Assembly: GCF_003721595.1 (NCBI RefSeq)
Contig: NZ_RJJR01000004.1
Span: 124,001 to 188,000, forward strand
DNA length: 64,000 nt
Direction: 5' to 3'
DNA from: Hanamia caeni
GTDB lineage: Bacteria > Bacteroidota > Bacteroidia > Chitinophagales > Chitinophagaceae
Part shown: one piece after another, positions 7,871 through 16,151 of the stretch
How positions within the stretch are numbered: position 1 is the stretch's first letter
Layout of the letters: each line of letters opens with the position of its first letter
The notes under the pieces: model-generated
What the model was told of the DNA's origin: nothing
The model's input: the letters and a program-made list of their open reading frames with translations, nothing else
The model's database searches: none
Position numbers and translations under genes: made by a program

Positions 7871-9051
7871 TGGACGCGAATTCTAAAAACGTAATTCCTG
7901 TAGCCGACAGGTTAAGCGGTATTCAGGAATATTACTTTTCTACCAAGCTCAGGCAGATAGATGAAATGAACAAGGCGGGCAAAGACGTTATTAATCTTGG
8001 CATTGGCAGCCCTGATCTTCCTCCGCATCCATCGGTAATCAAAACGCTTGCTGATGAGGCCGCCAAACCCAATCAACACGGCTACCAAAATTATAAGGGT
8101 AGTCCGGTACTAAGAAATGCTATAGCTAAATGGTATAAAAGATGGTATGATGTGGATTTGAAGCCCGACGCCGAAATTTTACCGCTCATAGGAAGTAAAG
8201 AAGGTATCATGCATATTTGTATGACTTATATAAATCCCGGAGATGTGGTATTGATTCCAAATCCCGGCTATCCAACTTATAAGAGTGCGGCCACCATTGC
8301 AGGTGCCAACGTGAAGTCTTATACCTTGAAAGAAGAAAATAGCTGGCGCCCTGATTTTGATGAACTGGAAAAGGAAGATTTGCAAAATGTGAAGCTGATG
8401 TTTGTAAATTATCCTCAGATGCCTACCGGGCAATTACCCTCCCGGGAAATGTTTGTTGATTTAATTTCATTCGCCAAAAAACACCGCATTCTTATTTGCC
8501 ATGATAATCCCTACAGCTTTATTTTAAACGACCACCCGATGAGTTTATTAAGCCTTGAAGGGGCAAAGGAAGTGGTAATAGAATTAAACTCATTCAGCAA
8601 AAGCCACAACATGGCGGGTTGGCGCGTAGGCATGCTTTGTGGATCAAAAGAAAGGATAGAAGAAGTGTTACGGTTTAAAAGCAATATGGATAGTGGCATG
8701 TTCCTTCCGCTACAACTCGCGGCTGCAAAGGCGCTTGAGCTTGGGCAGGAATGGTACGATTCAGTGAATGCAGTTTACAGAGAAAGAAGAAACAAAGTAT
8801 TTTCGATTTTAGATTTGCTTCAATGCACATATAATCCTGACCAGGCCGGTCTTTTTGTGTGGGCTGCTATACCCAAAAAATATAAAAACGGCTATGAGCT
8901 TAGCGACGAGATTTTATCAGGCGCTAATGTATTTATTACTCCGGGGGGCATCTTTGGAACCGCGGGTGAAAAATACATACGGGTTAGCCTTTGCTCAAAG
9001 GAAGAAAAATTAGATGAGGCCATACAAAGGATTGAAAATTTAAAAAATTGA
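7870..9051 (+). CDS. Class I/II pyridoxal-phosphate aminotransferase (probable aromatic/aspartate type)
   Basis: The 393-residue protein is a fold-type I aminotransferase. It shows INLGIGSPDLPPHP, HGYQNYKGSPVLRNAIAKWY, NPGYPTYKSAA and the PLP-lysine segment ELNSFSKSHNMAGWRVG. It overlaps pheA by one base and lies between pheA and tyrA. It is therefore the likely aminotransferase that turns phenylpyruvate and hydroxyphenylpyruvate into Phe and Tyr, or prephenate into arogenate. The family also includes LL-diaminopimelate and aspartate aminotransferases, which cannot be excluded from sequence alone. Expression should follow the pheA attenuator. Confidence 0.9.
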   Translation: MDANSKNVIPVADRLSGIQEYYFSTKLRQIDEMNKAGKDVINLGIGSPDLPPHPSVIKTLADEAAKPNQHGYQNYKGSPVLRNAIAKWYKRWYDVDLKPDAEILPLIGSKEGIMHICMTYINPGDVVLIPNPGYPTYKSAATIAGANVKSYTLKEENSWRPDFDELEKEDLQNVKLMFVNYPQMPTGQLPSREMFVDLISFAKKHRILICHDNPYSFILNDHPMSLLSLEGAKEVVIELNSFSKSHNMAGWRVGMLCGSKERIEEVLRFKSNMDSGMFLPLQLAAAKALELGQEWYDSVNAVYRERRNKVFSILDLLQCTYNPDQAGLFVWAAIPKKYKNGYELSDEILSGANVFITPGGIFGTAGEKYIRVSLCSKEEKLDEAIQRIENLKN

Positions 9052-9064
9052 TTGAATAGTATTT

Positions 9065-9913
9065 ATGTTTGATAATGTTACTATAGTAGGTGTAGGTTTG
9101 ATAAGCGGATCCTTAGCGCTGGCTCTGAAAGAAAAGGGATTGGCAAAGAACATTATTGGAGTCAGCAGAACTAAGGAAAGCACCGATAAGGCCTTAAAGC
9201 TTGGTATCATCGACGAGGCATTATCTCTGGAAGAAGCGGTGAAAAAAAGTGATTTTATTTATGTGGCTATCCCGGTGGATGTAACGGTTGCGGTTGCATT
9301 GCAGATAATGGACTTAATCACACCTCAACAAATTGTGGCGGATGCCGGATCTACGAAATATGTGTTATGCCAGGCGCTGGCCAATCATCCGTTAAGAAAA
9401 AGATTCGTGGCTACGCATCCTATGTGGGGAACAGAATACAGCGGGCCTGAATCGGCGGTTCGGGGCGCGTTTAGCGGCAGGTCGTGTGTAATTTGTGAAA
9501 AGGACAAAACTGACAAAGAAGTAGCGGAGAAGATTGAAAGCCTTTATAAAACGCTCGGAATGAATATCGTTTATATGGAGGCGGAAAACCACGACATTCA
9601 TGCTGCTTACGTAAGTCATATTTCACATATTACCTCTTTTGCGCTGGCCAACACCGTTCTTGAAAAAGAAAAAGAAGAAGATGCCATTTTTGAATTGGCG
9701 GGCGGTGGATTTGAAAGTACGGTGCGGCTTGCTAAAAGTAATCCTTCTATGTGGGCACCGATATTTATGCAGAACCGGGAAAATGTGCTCGACGTTTTAA
9801 ATGAACATATTTCCCAGCTAAGAAAATTTAAAAGCTGTCTTGAGAAGGAAAATTACGAATATCTCAAGGAGCTGATGCAAAATGCAAATAAAATTTCCAG
9901 GATTATAAAATAG
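9065..9913 (+). CDS. tyrA: Prephenate dehydrogenase
   Basis: This 282-residue enzyme oxidatively decarboxylates prephenate to 4-hydroxyphenylpyruvate in tyrosine synthesis. It has an N-terminal Rossmann fold with the dinucleotide motif VGVGLISGSLALALKEKG, then DAGSTKYVLCQAL and THPMWGTEYSGPESA. The conserved helical dimerisation part follows, with HAAYVSHISHITSFALA. No ACT or chorismate mutase domain is attached, in line with the mutase being fused to the DAHP synthase downstream. It starts 13 nt after the aminotransferase. Confidence 0.93.
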   Translation: MFDNVTIVGVGLISGSLALALKEKGLAKNIIGVSRTKESTDKALKLGIIDEALSLEEAVKKSDFIYVAIPVDVTVAVALQIMDLITPQQIVADAGSTKYVLCQALANHPLRKRFVATHPMWGTEYSGPESAVRGAFSGRSCVICEKDKTDKEVAEKIESLYKTLGMNIVYMEAENHDIHAAYVSHISHITSFALANTVLEKEKEEDAIFELAGGGFESTVRLAKSNPSMWAPIFMQNRENVLDVLNEHISQLRKFKSCLEKENYEYLKELMQNANKISRIIK

Positions 9914-9958
9914 AACTATCTAGTCAATCATCATAAAATTTTTAAAATTAATTTTACC

Positions 9959-11050
9959 ATGCAAACAGAAACAAAAACAATGAAAGATATAATGACGGAA
10001 AAGTGGAATAAACGTCCATTAATCATAAGCGGGCCCTGCAGCGCTGAAACCGAAGAGCAGGTAATTGAAACTGCAACCAGGCTGGCAAATACAGGTAAAG
10101 TAGATATTTTACGCGCCGGGATCTGGAAGCCAAGAACCAAGCCGGGGATGTTTGAAGGCATCGGCGTCAAAGGTTTGCCATGGCTTGCAAATGCTAAAAA
10201 AGTTTCCGGGCTGCCAATAGCAGTGGAAGTAGCTACAGCAAAGCACGTAGAAATGGCTCTTCAATTTGATGTGGATCTGCTCTGGATTGGCGCGCGTACT
10301 ACTGTAAATCCGTTCAGCGTGCAGGAAGTTTGCGATGCCTTGCGCGGTGTAGACGTTCCTGTATTAATTAAAAATCCGATTAACCCCGACATTGAATTGT
10401 GGAGTGGTGGTATCGAGCGGCTGCAAAAAGTGGGCGTAAAGGAAATCGGTATGATCCACCGCGGTTTTTCTAACTATGGTAACACTGAATTCCGGAATGC
10501 ACCGATGTGGCATTTACCAATTGAAATGAAAAGAAGGTTTCCTGATATGCTTATTATTTGCGACCCCTCTCATATCTGTGGCAACCGTACCGGCCTGCAG
10601 GCGATTTCACAAAAAAGCATTGATCTTGACTTCGGAGGATTGATGATAGAATCTCATATCGATCCTGACAAAGCATGGAGTGATGCCAAACAACAGATTA
10701 CTCCTGAAAGATTAGCGGAAATGTTGGGAGAATTAAAATGGCGTTTTGAAAATACAGACGAAAAAGAATTTTTGGATGCGCTCACAAAATTGCGCGAGCA
10801 AATTAACCAGGTGGATGACGAAATAATGGCGCTTCTGGGACAGCGCATGAAAATTTCCAATAAAATAGGGGAATATAAGCGCGAAAACAACATTACTATT
10901 TTACAGACTAACCGCTGGAATGAAATTCTTGCAAAAGCTTTTGTAAAAGGCGAAAAGCTTGATTTAAGCAAAGATTTTATCACTAAATATTTTGATGCAG
11001 TACACATGGAAAGTATCAACCATCAAAATAGAATCATGAACCAGGAGTAA
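9959..11050 (+). CDS. Bifunctional 3-deoxy-7-phosphoheptulonate synthase / chorismate mutase
   Basis: The N-terminal roughly 265 residues form a DAHP synthase of the KDO8P-synthase-like type, with PLIISGPCSAETEEQV, DILRAGIWKPRTKPGMFEG, LPIAVEVAT, LWIGARTTVNPF, VLIKNPINPD and IICDPSHICGNR. The C-terminal about 90 residues form an AroQ-type chorismate mutase, with LREQINQVDDEIMALLGQRMKI and IGEYKRENN. One protein thus catalyses the first step of the shikimate pathway and the branch-point step to prephenate. The fusion is typical of Bacteroidota and lets prephenate or chorismate binding influence the synthase. It sits 45 nt after tyrA. Confidence 0.95.
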   Translation: MQTETKTMKDIMTEKWNKRPLIISGPCSAETEEQVIETATRLANTGKVDILRAGIWKPRTKPGMFEGIGVKGLPWLANAKKVSGLPIAVEVATAKHVEMALQFDVDLLWIGARTTVNPFSVQEVCDALRGVDVPVLIKNPINPDIELWSGGIERLQKVGVKEIGMIHRGFSNYGNTEFRNAPMWHLPIEMKRRFPDMLIICDPSHICGNRTGLQAISQKSIDLDFGGLMIESHIDPDKAWSDAKQQITPERLAEMLGELKWRFENTDEKEFLDALTKLREQINQVDDEIMALLGQRMKISNKIGEYKRENNITILQTNRWNEILAKAFVKGEKLDLSKDFITKYFDAVHMESINHQNRIMNQE

Positions 11051-11053
11051 AAG

Positions 11054-12082
11054 ATGACTGAAAAACAATTTGAGTTTTCCGAAAAAAAAGTGCGTGTTTA
11101 TTTCGGTGGTAATTTCAACATGCTGGGTGAAATGTTAGATAAGGAATCAGCCGTTTTAATTACAGATGATAATATTTATTCACACCACTCAGAAAAATTT
11201 GCCGGCTGGAAGACCATCGTTCTGAGAGCCGGGGAAAAGTTTAAAAATCAAAAAACGGTTGACGAAATTATCAACCGGTTGATAGAATTACATGCCGACA
11301 GGCAAACGTTTATTGTAGGCATAGGAGGTGGCGTAGTAACGGATATAACCGGATATGCAGCTTCTGTTTACATGCGCGGCGTTCAATTTGGATTTGTGCC
11401 CACAAGCATTCTTGGTATGGTAGACGCCAGCGTTGGTGGCAAAAATGGTGTGGATGTGGGCGTTTATAAAAATCTTGTAGGTACCATTACTCATCCGCGG
11501 TTTTTATTGTATGACTATTCCTTTCTTGAAACGCTTCCGAAAAAAGAATGGATAAATGGATTTGCTGAAATCATTAAACATGCCTGTATAAAGGATAGAA
11601 ATATGTTTGATTTTTTAAAAGAAAATACGCTTGATTATTTTCGGGATTCTATCGATAATACGGGAACACTCATTCAAAAAAATGTTGAAATAAAATACAA
11701 TATTGTTGCAAATGATGAAAGAGAAACCGGCGACAGAAAGTTATTAAATTTTGGCCATACGCTGGGCCATGCGATTGAAAATACGGCCGGGTTGCCGCAT
11801 GGAAGCGCTATCAGCATTGGAATGATAGCTGCCTGTGCTATTTCAGAAAAAATAAACGGCTTTCCCGCATTTGCGACAAAAGAAGTAGAACAATTACTTT
11901 CTCTTTATCAATTGCCCGTTTCATACGCTGTTGATAAAGAAAGAACATGGCAGGTTTTATTGCACGACAAAAAGAAATCCGGTAAGGACATGAACTTCAT
12001 TGTGCTTAATGAAATTGGCAAGGCTTCAGTAAAAAAAATTCCTCTGTCAGAACTTAAAGAAATCTTTTTTAATCTTTCATAA
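11054..12082 (+). CDS. aroB: 3-dehydroquinate synthase
   Basis: The 342-residue protein carries the AroB signature run: GIGGGVVTDITGYAASVYMR, FGFVPTSILGMVDASVGGK and NGVDVGVYKNLVG. Metal-site segments are NGFAEIIKHA and LNFGHTLGHAIE, including the HxxxH zinc ligands. It uses NAD+ and a divalent metal to cyclise DAHP to 3-dehydroquinate, the second shikimate step. It begins 3 nt after the DAHP synthase/chorismate mutase stop, so translational coupling is likely. Confidence 0.96.
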   Translation: MTEKQFEFSEKKVRVYFGGNFNMLGEMLDKESAVLITDDNIYSHHSEKFAGWKTIVLRAGEKFKNQKTVDEIINRLIELHADRQTFIVGIGGGVVTDITGYAASVYMRGVQFGFVPTSILGMVDASVGGKNGVDVGVYKNLVGTITHPRFLLYDYSFLETLPKKEWINGFAEIIKHACIKDRNMFDFLKENTLDYFRDSIDNTGTLIQKNVEIKYNIVANDERETGDRKLLNFGHTLGHAIENTAGLPHGSAISIGMIAACAISEKINGFPAFATKEVEQLLSLYQLPVSYAVDKERTWQVLLHDKKKSGKDMNFIVLNEIGKASVKKIPLSELKEIFFNLS

Positions 12083-12103
12083 TTTATATTTTTCACACAT
12101 TCG

Positions 12104-13396
12104 ATGAACGTATCTATACATCCTTCACCGGTATCAGGAAATCTAAAAGCGCCTCCATCCAAAAGTTCAATGCAACGTGCATGTGCCGCTGCACTCATCA
12201 CACCGGGAACAACCGTTATTGATAACTTTGGAAATAGCAATGATGAAAAAGCTGCGCTCGATATTATTGCGCGGCTTGGCGCTACCGTAAATAAATTAAC
12301 CAACGAACTGGTAATCGCTTCCAATGATTTTATTTTTCATTCGCCGGTGGCCGAGAAAAAAAATGTAATCCTGAATGTGGGTGAAAGCGGTTTATCTATG
12401 CGAATGTTTGCGCCCATCGCAGGCTTGTTTAATTTTGATATTGTGTTCACAGGTGAAGGAAGTATTTTAAAAAGACCGATGAATTTTTTTGATGAAATCC
12501 TTCCGTTGCTTGATGTTGAAGTGCATTCTAATAACGGAATGTTGCCAGTTACCCTGCGTGGGCCACTTCAGCCAAAAAATATTACCGTGGATGGCTCCTT
12601 GAGCTCGCAGTTTTTGACAGGGTTATTATTTGCTTTTGCAAAAGCGTGTACTGCTCCCGTTAGTATCACCGTAAAAAATTTATCAAGCCGGCCTTATATT
12701 GATTTAACCGTTTCAGTTTTAAAACATTTCGGATTCCATATTGAAAATAATAATTACGAAGTGTTTACCATTTCTCCGCGTAAAGACTCGCCGTCAACGA
12801 CCGTGAGATATACTGTTGAAGGCGATTGGAGCAATGCTGCTTTTTTGCTGGTGGCAGGCGCCACTGCAGGAGAGCTTACTCTTTCCGGTGTAGATATGAA
12901 TTCGTCGCAGGGAGATAAGGATATAATGAAAGCACTTTACGATTCCGGTGCAGAAGTTGTTTTGAAAAACGATGAAATTTTTGTGAAGAGAAAAAAGTTA
13001 ACAGCTTTCCAGTTTGATGCTACCCATTGTCCTGATTTGTTTCCGCCGCTTGTAGCGCTTGCTTCTTATTGCAATGGCAACACTTCCATCAAAGGCGTGA
13101 GTAGATTATTACATAAAGAAAGCAACCGCGCTATAGCGCTGCGCGACGAATTTAAAAAGATGAACGTGGAAATTGAGTTGAATGGAGATGTGATGATAGT
13201 TCATGGCGGAGGCGTTGTGAAAGGCGCAGAAGTATCTTCACACAACGACCATCGCATTGCTATGGCCACGGCTGTTGCCGGGCTTAGTGCAAAAGGAATT
13301 ACTAATATATCAGGATCTGAAGCCGTAAAAAAATCATATCCGGATTTTTACAGGGATATTGCTTCCATTCAAAAAGCTCATGCAGGCAATCAGTAG
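12104..13396 (+). CDS. aroA: 3-phosphoshikimate 1-carboxyvinyltransferase (EPSP synthase)
   Basis: The 430-residue protein adds the enolpyruvyl group of PEP to shikimate-3-phosphate. It has the substrate motif APPSKSSMQRACAAA, the PEP loop NVGESGLSMRMF, SLSSQFLTGLLFA, LTGLLFAFAKA and the C-terminal SHNDHRIAMATAVAG. In the PEP loop, E. coli EPSPS has GTAMRP (96-101) while this enzyme reads GLSMRM. The positions equivalent to T97 and P101 are therefore changed. It is the last gene of the operon; aroC, aroE, aroK and aroQ/D are not in the window. Confidence 0.93.
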   Translation: MNVSIHPSPVSGNLKAPPSKSSMQRACAAALITPGTTVIDNFGNSNDEKAALDIIARLGATVNKLTNELVIASNDFIFHSPVAEKKNVILNVGESGLSMRMFAPIAGLFNFDIVFTGEGSILKRPMNFFDEILPLLDVEVHSNNGMLPVTLRGPLQPKNITVDGSLSSQFLTGLLFAFAKACTAPVSITVKNLSSRPYIDLTVSVLKHFGFHIENNNYEVFTISPRKDSPSTTVRYTVEGDWSNAAFLLVAGATAGELTLSGVDMNSSQGDKDIMKALYDSGAEVVLKNDEIFVKRKKLTAFQFDATHCPDLFPPLVALASYCNGNTSIKGVSRLLHKESNRAIALRDEFKKMNVEIELNGDVMIVHGGGVVKGAEVSSHNDHRIAMATAVAGLSAKGITNISGSEAVKKSYPDFYRDIASIQKAHAGNQ

Positions 13397-13410
13397 TTTT
13401 TTGTTTTCAT

Positions 13411-13441
13411 AGTAAACAAATAAATAGTAAAGATTTTTATT
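13411..13441 (+). repeat. Dispersed AT-rich repeat, copy between aroA and der
   Basis: The unit begins AGTAAACAAATAAATAG and ends GATTTTTATT. Near-matching copies lie at 45613-45645 and 50124-50158 on this strand and at 5141-5170, 5213-5245 and 43374-43407 on the other. All are in intergenic regions. Confidence 0.5.
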
Positions 13442-13585
13442 CAACATAAAGTTAGCCCGACCCTCACCGCCAATTATTAATTTTTATGAAAATACTTTCC
13501 GTCCTTTGTAAATAAAATCGTGATTTACCGGGCTGGTAACATTTTCAAACTTTTTTAAACCTCTAATCTACAATCTTCATAAATT

Positions 13586-14890
13586 ATGTCATATACCGTA
13601 GCCATCACCGGGCGGCCTAATGTAGGGAAAAGCACATTCTTCAACCGGATGCTGGAAGAAAGAAAATCTATTGTTGATGATGTGAGCGGCGTCACCCGCG
13701 ACCGGCAATATGGCGTAGCGGAATGGGCCGGAAAATCTTTTAATCTTATTGATACCGGCGGCTTTGTAGCAGACAGCGATGATATTTTTGAACGTGAAAT
13801 CCGCAAGCAGGTGCATATAGCCATTGCTGAATCGAATGCGATAATTTTTATGGTGGATGTAACCACAGGGGTTACAAACCTGGATCAGCAGATGGCTGAA
13901 TTGCTGCGCAGGTCGCCGAAGCCCGTTTACCTGGTAGTAAATAAGGTTGACAATTACAATCGCGAACTTGAAGCTGCAGAATTTTATAGCCTTGGTTTTG
14001 AAAAAATATTTTTCCTTTCGTCCATTAGTGGCTCAGGTACCGGCGAGCTGCTGGATGAAATTTGTAACAGGATACCTGAAGAAAAGCAGGAAGAAAAATC
14101 GGCCATTCCTAAATTTGCGATTATCGGCCAGCCGAATGTTGGCAAATCTTCTTTGCTCAATGCGTTGACAGGCCAGGAAAGGACCATTGTAAGCGACATT
14201 GCAGGAACCACCAGGGATGCTATTCACACAACGTACAATCTATTCAATAAAGAATTTATTCTTATAGATACGGCCGGCATCCGGCGGAAAAAAAAGGTAA
14301 GTGAAGATTTGGAATTTTATTCTGTAATACGCGCTATTAGTGCCGTTGATGAGGCAGATGTTTGCATTTTACTGTTGGATGCAGAAAAGGGAATTACCGC
14401 CCAGGATTTGAATATATTTTCACTTGCAGCCAAGAAAGGAAAAGGAATCGTGGTGTTGGTAAATAAGTGGGATGTGGTGAAAAAAGAAACCAATACGGCG
14501 CGGGATTATGAAAAAACGCTCAAACAAAAGCTGGCTCCGTTTAATGATGTTCCGATTTTGTTTATTTCTGCTACCGAAAAGCTTCGCATCTTTCAGGCGA
14601 TGGAAGCTGCATTGAAAGTGTATGACAACAGGCAGCAAAAAATTACTACTTCCAAACTGAATGAGGTGATGCAAAAAGCGATGGAGTCTTATCATGCGCC
14701 GGTGGTGAGAGGGCATGCGGTAAAGATAAAATTTGTGACGCAATTGCCTACCGTGGTTCCTTCCTTTGCTTTTTTTTGCAACTATCCCAACGACATAAAA
14801 ACGCCGTACAGAAATTACCTGGAAAATCAATTGCGGGAAAATTTTGAACTAACGGGAGTGCCTATACGTATTTTTTTCAGAAAGAAATAA
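13586..14890 (+). CDS. der: Ribosome biogenesis GTPase Der (EngA)
   Basis: The 434-residue protein has two tandem GTPase domains and a C-terminal KH-like domain, the unique layout of Der, which is needed for 50S subunit maturation. G1 loops are GRPNVGKSTFFNRM (about 8-21) and GQPNVGKSSLLNAL (about 180-193). G3 DTGG and DTAG, and G4 NKVD and NKWD, are all present. The length is typical. It is separated from aroA by 190 nt that hold a repeat copy, so it is probably a separate transcription unit. Regulation is not evident. Confidence 0.97.
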   Translation: MSYTVAITGRPNVGKSTFFNRMLEERKSIVDDVSGVTRDRQYGVAEWAGKSFNLIDTGGFVADSDDIFEREIRKQVHIAIAESNAIIFMVDVTTGVTNLDQQMAELLRRSPKPVYLVVNKVDNYNRELEAAEFYSLGFEKIFFLSSISGSGTGELLDEICNRIPEEKQEEKSAIPKFAIIGQPNVGKSSLLNALTGQERTIVSDIAGTTRDAIHTTYNLFNKEFILIDTAGIRRKKKVSEDLEFYSVIRAISAVDEADVCILLLDAEKGITAQDLNIFSLAAKKGKGIVVLVNKWDVVKKETNTARDYEKTLKQKLAPFNDVPILFISATEKLRIFQAMEAALKVYDNRQQKITTSKLNEVMQKAMESYHAPVVRGHAVKIKFVTQLPTVVPSFAFFCNYPNDIKTPYRNYLENQLRENFELTGVPIRIFFRKK

Positions 14891-14935
14891 GAATTGGCAA
14901 AATTTATGGGTTTACTGGTTAAAATCTATTTCCTT

Positions 14936-15349
14936 TTAATAGGGCAGCTTGGGTCTTAAATAGCTATAAACCCATGTTCCCGCCAATGCGCTCAGCAATG
15001 TAAGAATGGCAATAGATAAACCGCTTCCAATTTGGACGTAAATAGGCCCCGGGCATGTGCCGGTGAAAGCCCAGCCTATTCCAAAAATCATGGAGCCGAA
15101 AACAGTGCCATAACTGAATTTCTTTTTGGGGATTAGCACTTCCTCACCATCGATAGTTTTGATATTGAATTTTTTTATAAGCCACACACAAAGCGCGCCG
15201 GTTGGTATGGCGGTTAAAAAAATTCCATACATCTGGAATCCCTGGAAATGAAACATTTCCTGCATTCTGAACCATGAAATAGCGTCTGCTTTAATGAGCG
15301 TGATGCCAAAAATAATTCCTGTCAAAAGATATAAAAGATTTCTTTTCAT
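14936..15349 (-). CDS. YeeE/YedE-type (DUF6691-like) membrane protein, second half of a transporter pair
   Basis: A 137-residue protein with about four membrane helices and the cysteine motif FTGTCPGPIYVQIGSG near 103-118. It belongs to the YeeE/YedE sulfur-compound transporter family. In many bacteria this family occurs as two adjacent small genes that correspond to the halves of the longer TsuA-like protein. The partner lies 40 nt upstream on the same strand. The proposed substrate is thiosulfate or a similar sulfur species, based on TsuA. No sulfur-metabolism genes are adjacent, so the substrate is inferred from the family alone. Confidence 0.8.
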   Translation of the reverse strand: MKRNLLYLLTGIIFGITLIKADAISWFRMQEMFHFQGFQMYGIFLTAIPTGALCVWLIKKFNIKTIDGEEVLIPKKKFSYGTVFGSMIFGIGWAFTGTCPGPIYVQIGSGLSIAILTLLSALAGTWVYSYLRPKLPY

Positions 15350-15389
15350 TTGAATATGTTAGTCATTTTTAAAGTTGCTATAAGACATA

Positions 15390-15956
15390 TTATTTAAGAA
15401 GCAATGGCAAAATAAAGTTGGAAGTAATGATGCCGGTAGCAAAAAATGAAATCACTGCAATGAGTGACGCCCGCTGCAATGTCGATAGCCCAAAAATTCC
15501 ATGGCCGCTGGTGCAGCCTCCGCCATAGCGTGTTCCAAAGCCAACAAGGAAACCACCGCCAATTACAATTAACAGGTGCTGCCAGGTTAAAATATTGGCC
15601 CAGCTAAAAATTTCCACTGGTAAAAGGTGATTCACACTTTTGATGCCTTGCTGCCGAAGCATTTTTGTCGTCGATTCGGCAAGTGGCATTGGCGTTTGTG
15701 ATTTTAGTAAAACGCCTCCTATAAAACCGCCGATAAATAGTCCTGCTACGAAATATATATTCCAGATTTGTTCCTTCCAATTGTATTTCAGAAACGGAAC
15801 ATTTCCGGGAAAACACATGGCGCAAAAGTGTCTTAAACTGCTGGAAATGCCCAGCCTTTTATTGCCAATTAATAACAGAGCAGGCACAGATAACCCGATG
15901 ATGGGGCCGGCAATATACCATGGCCATGGCTGACGGAGAAAATCAATTATAGTCAA
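15390..15956 (-). CDS. YeeE/YedE family membrane protein, first half of a transporter pair
   Basis: A 188-residue integral membrane protein with four to five hydrophobic helices and the family signature FGTRYGGGCTSGHGIFGLS near 140-158, whose cysteine is used in substrate relay in the characterised thiosulfate transporter TsuA. A second cysteine-rich segment, HFCAMCFPGNVP, lies near 43-54. It is the first gene of a two-gene unit with the DUF6691-like partner. The pair is convergent with der and divergent from the histidine kinase gene that follows. Confidence 0.82.
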   Translation of the reverse strand: MTIIDFLRQPWPWYIAGPIIGLSVPALLLIGNKRLGISSSLRHFCAMCFPGNVPFLKYNWKEQIWNIYFVAGLFIGGFIGGVLLKSQTPMPLAESTTKMLRQQGIKSVNHLLPVEIFSWANILTWQHLLIVIGGGFLVGFGTRYGGGCTSGHGIFGLSTLQRASLIAVISFFATGIITSNFILPLLLK

Positions 15957-16151
15957 AACAAAAATTTTTAGCCTGTAAAATTATTCAAAAGTTGCCAGTT
16001 CAAGACTTTCTATTTAAAACGAAATAGAAAATTGTGTCTTACAGCCCTTTTTATATTTTGATATTCATTATCTTAGCTCATACAATCTGATTTACAGCTT
16101 TTAAAACTAGTTAAAGAAAACTGACCACGTATTGTCCTTATTTTTCAGAAA

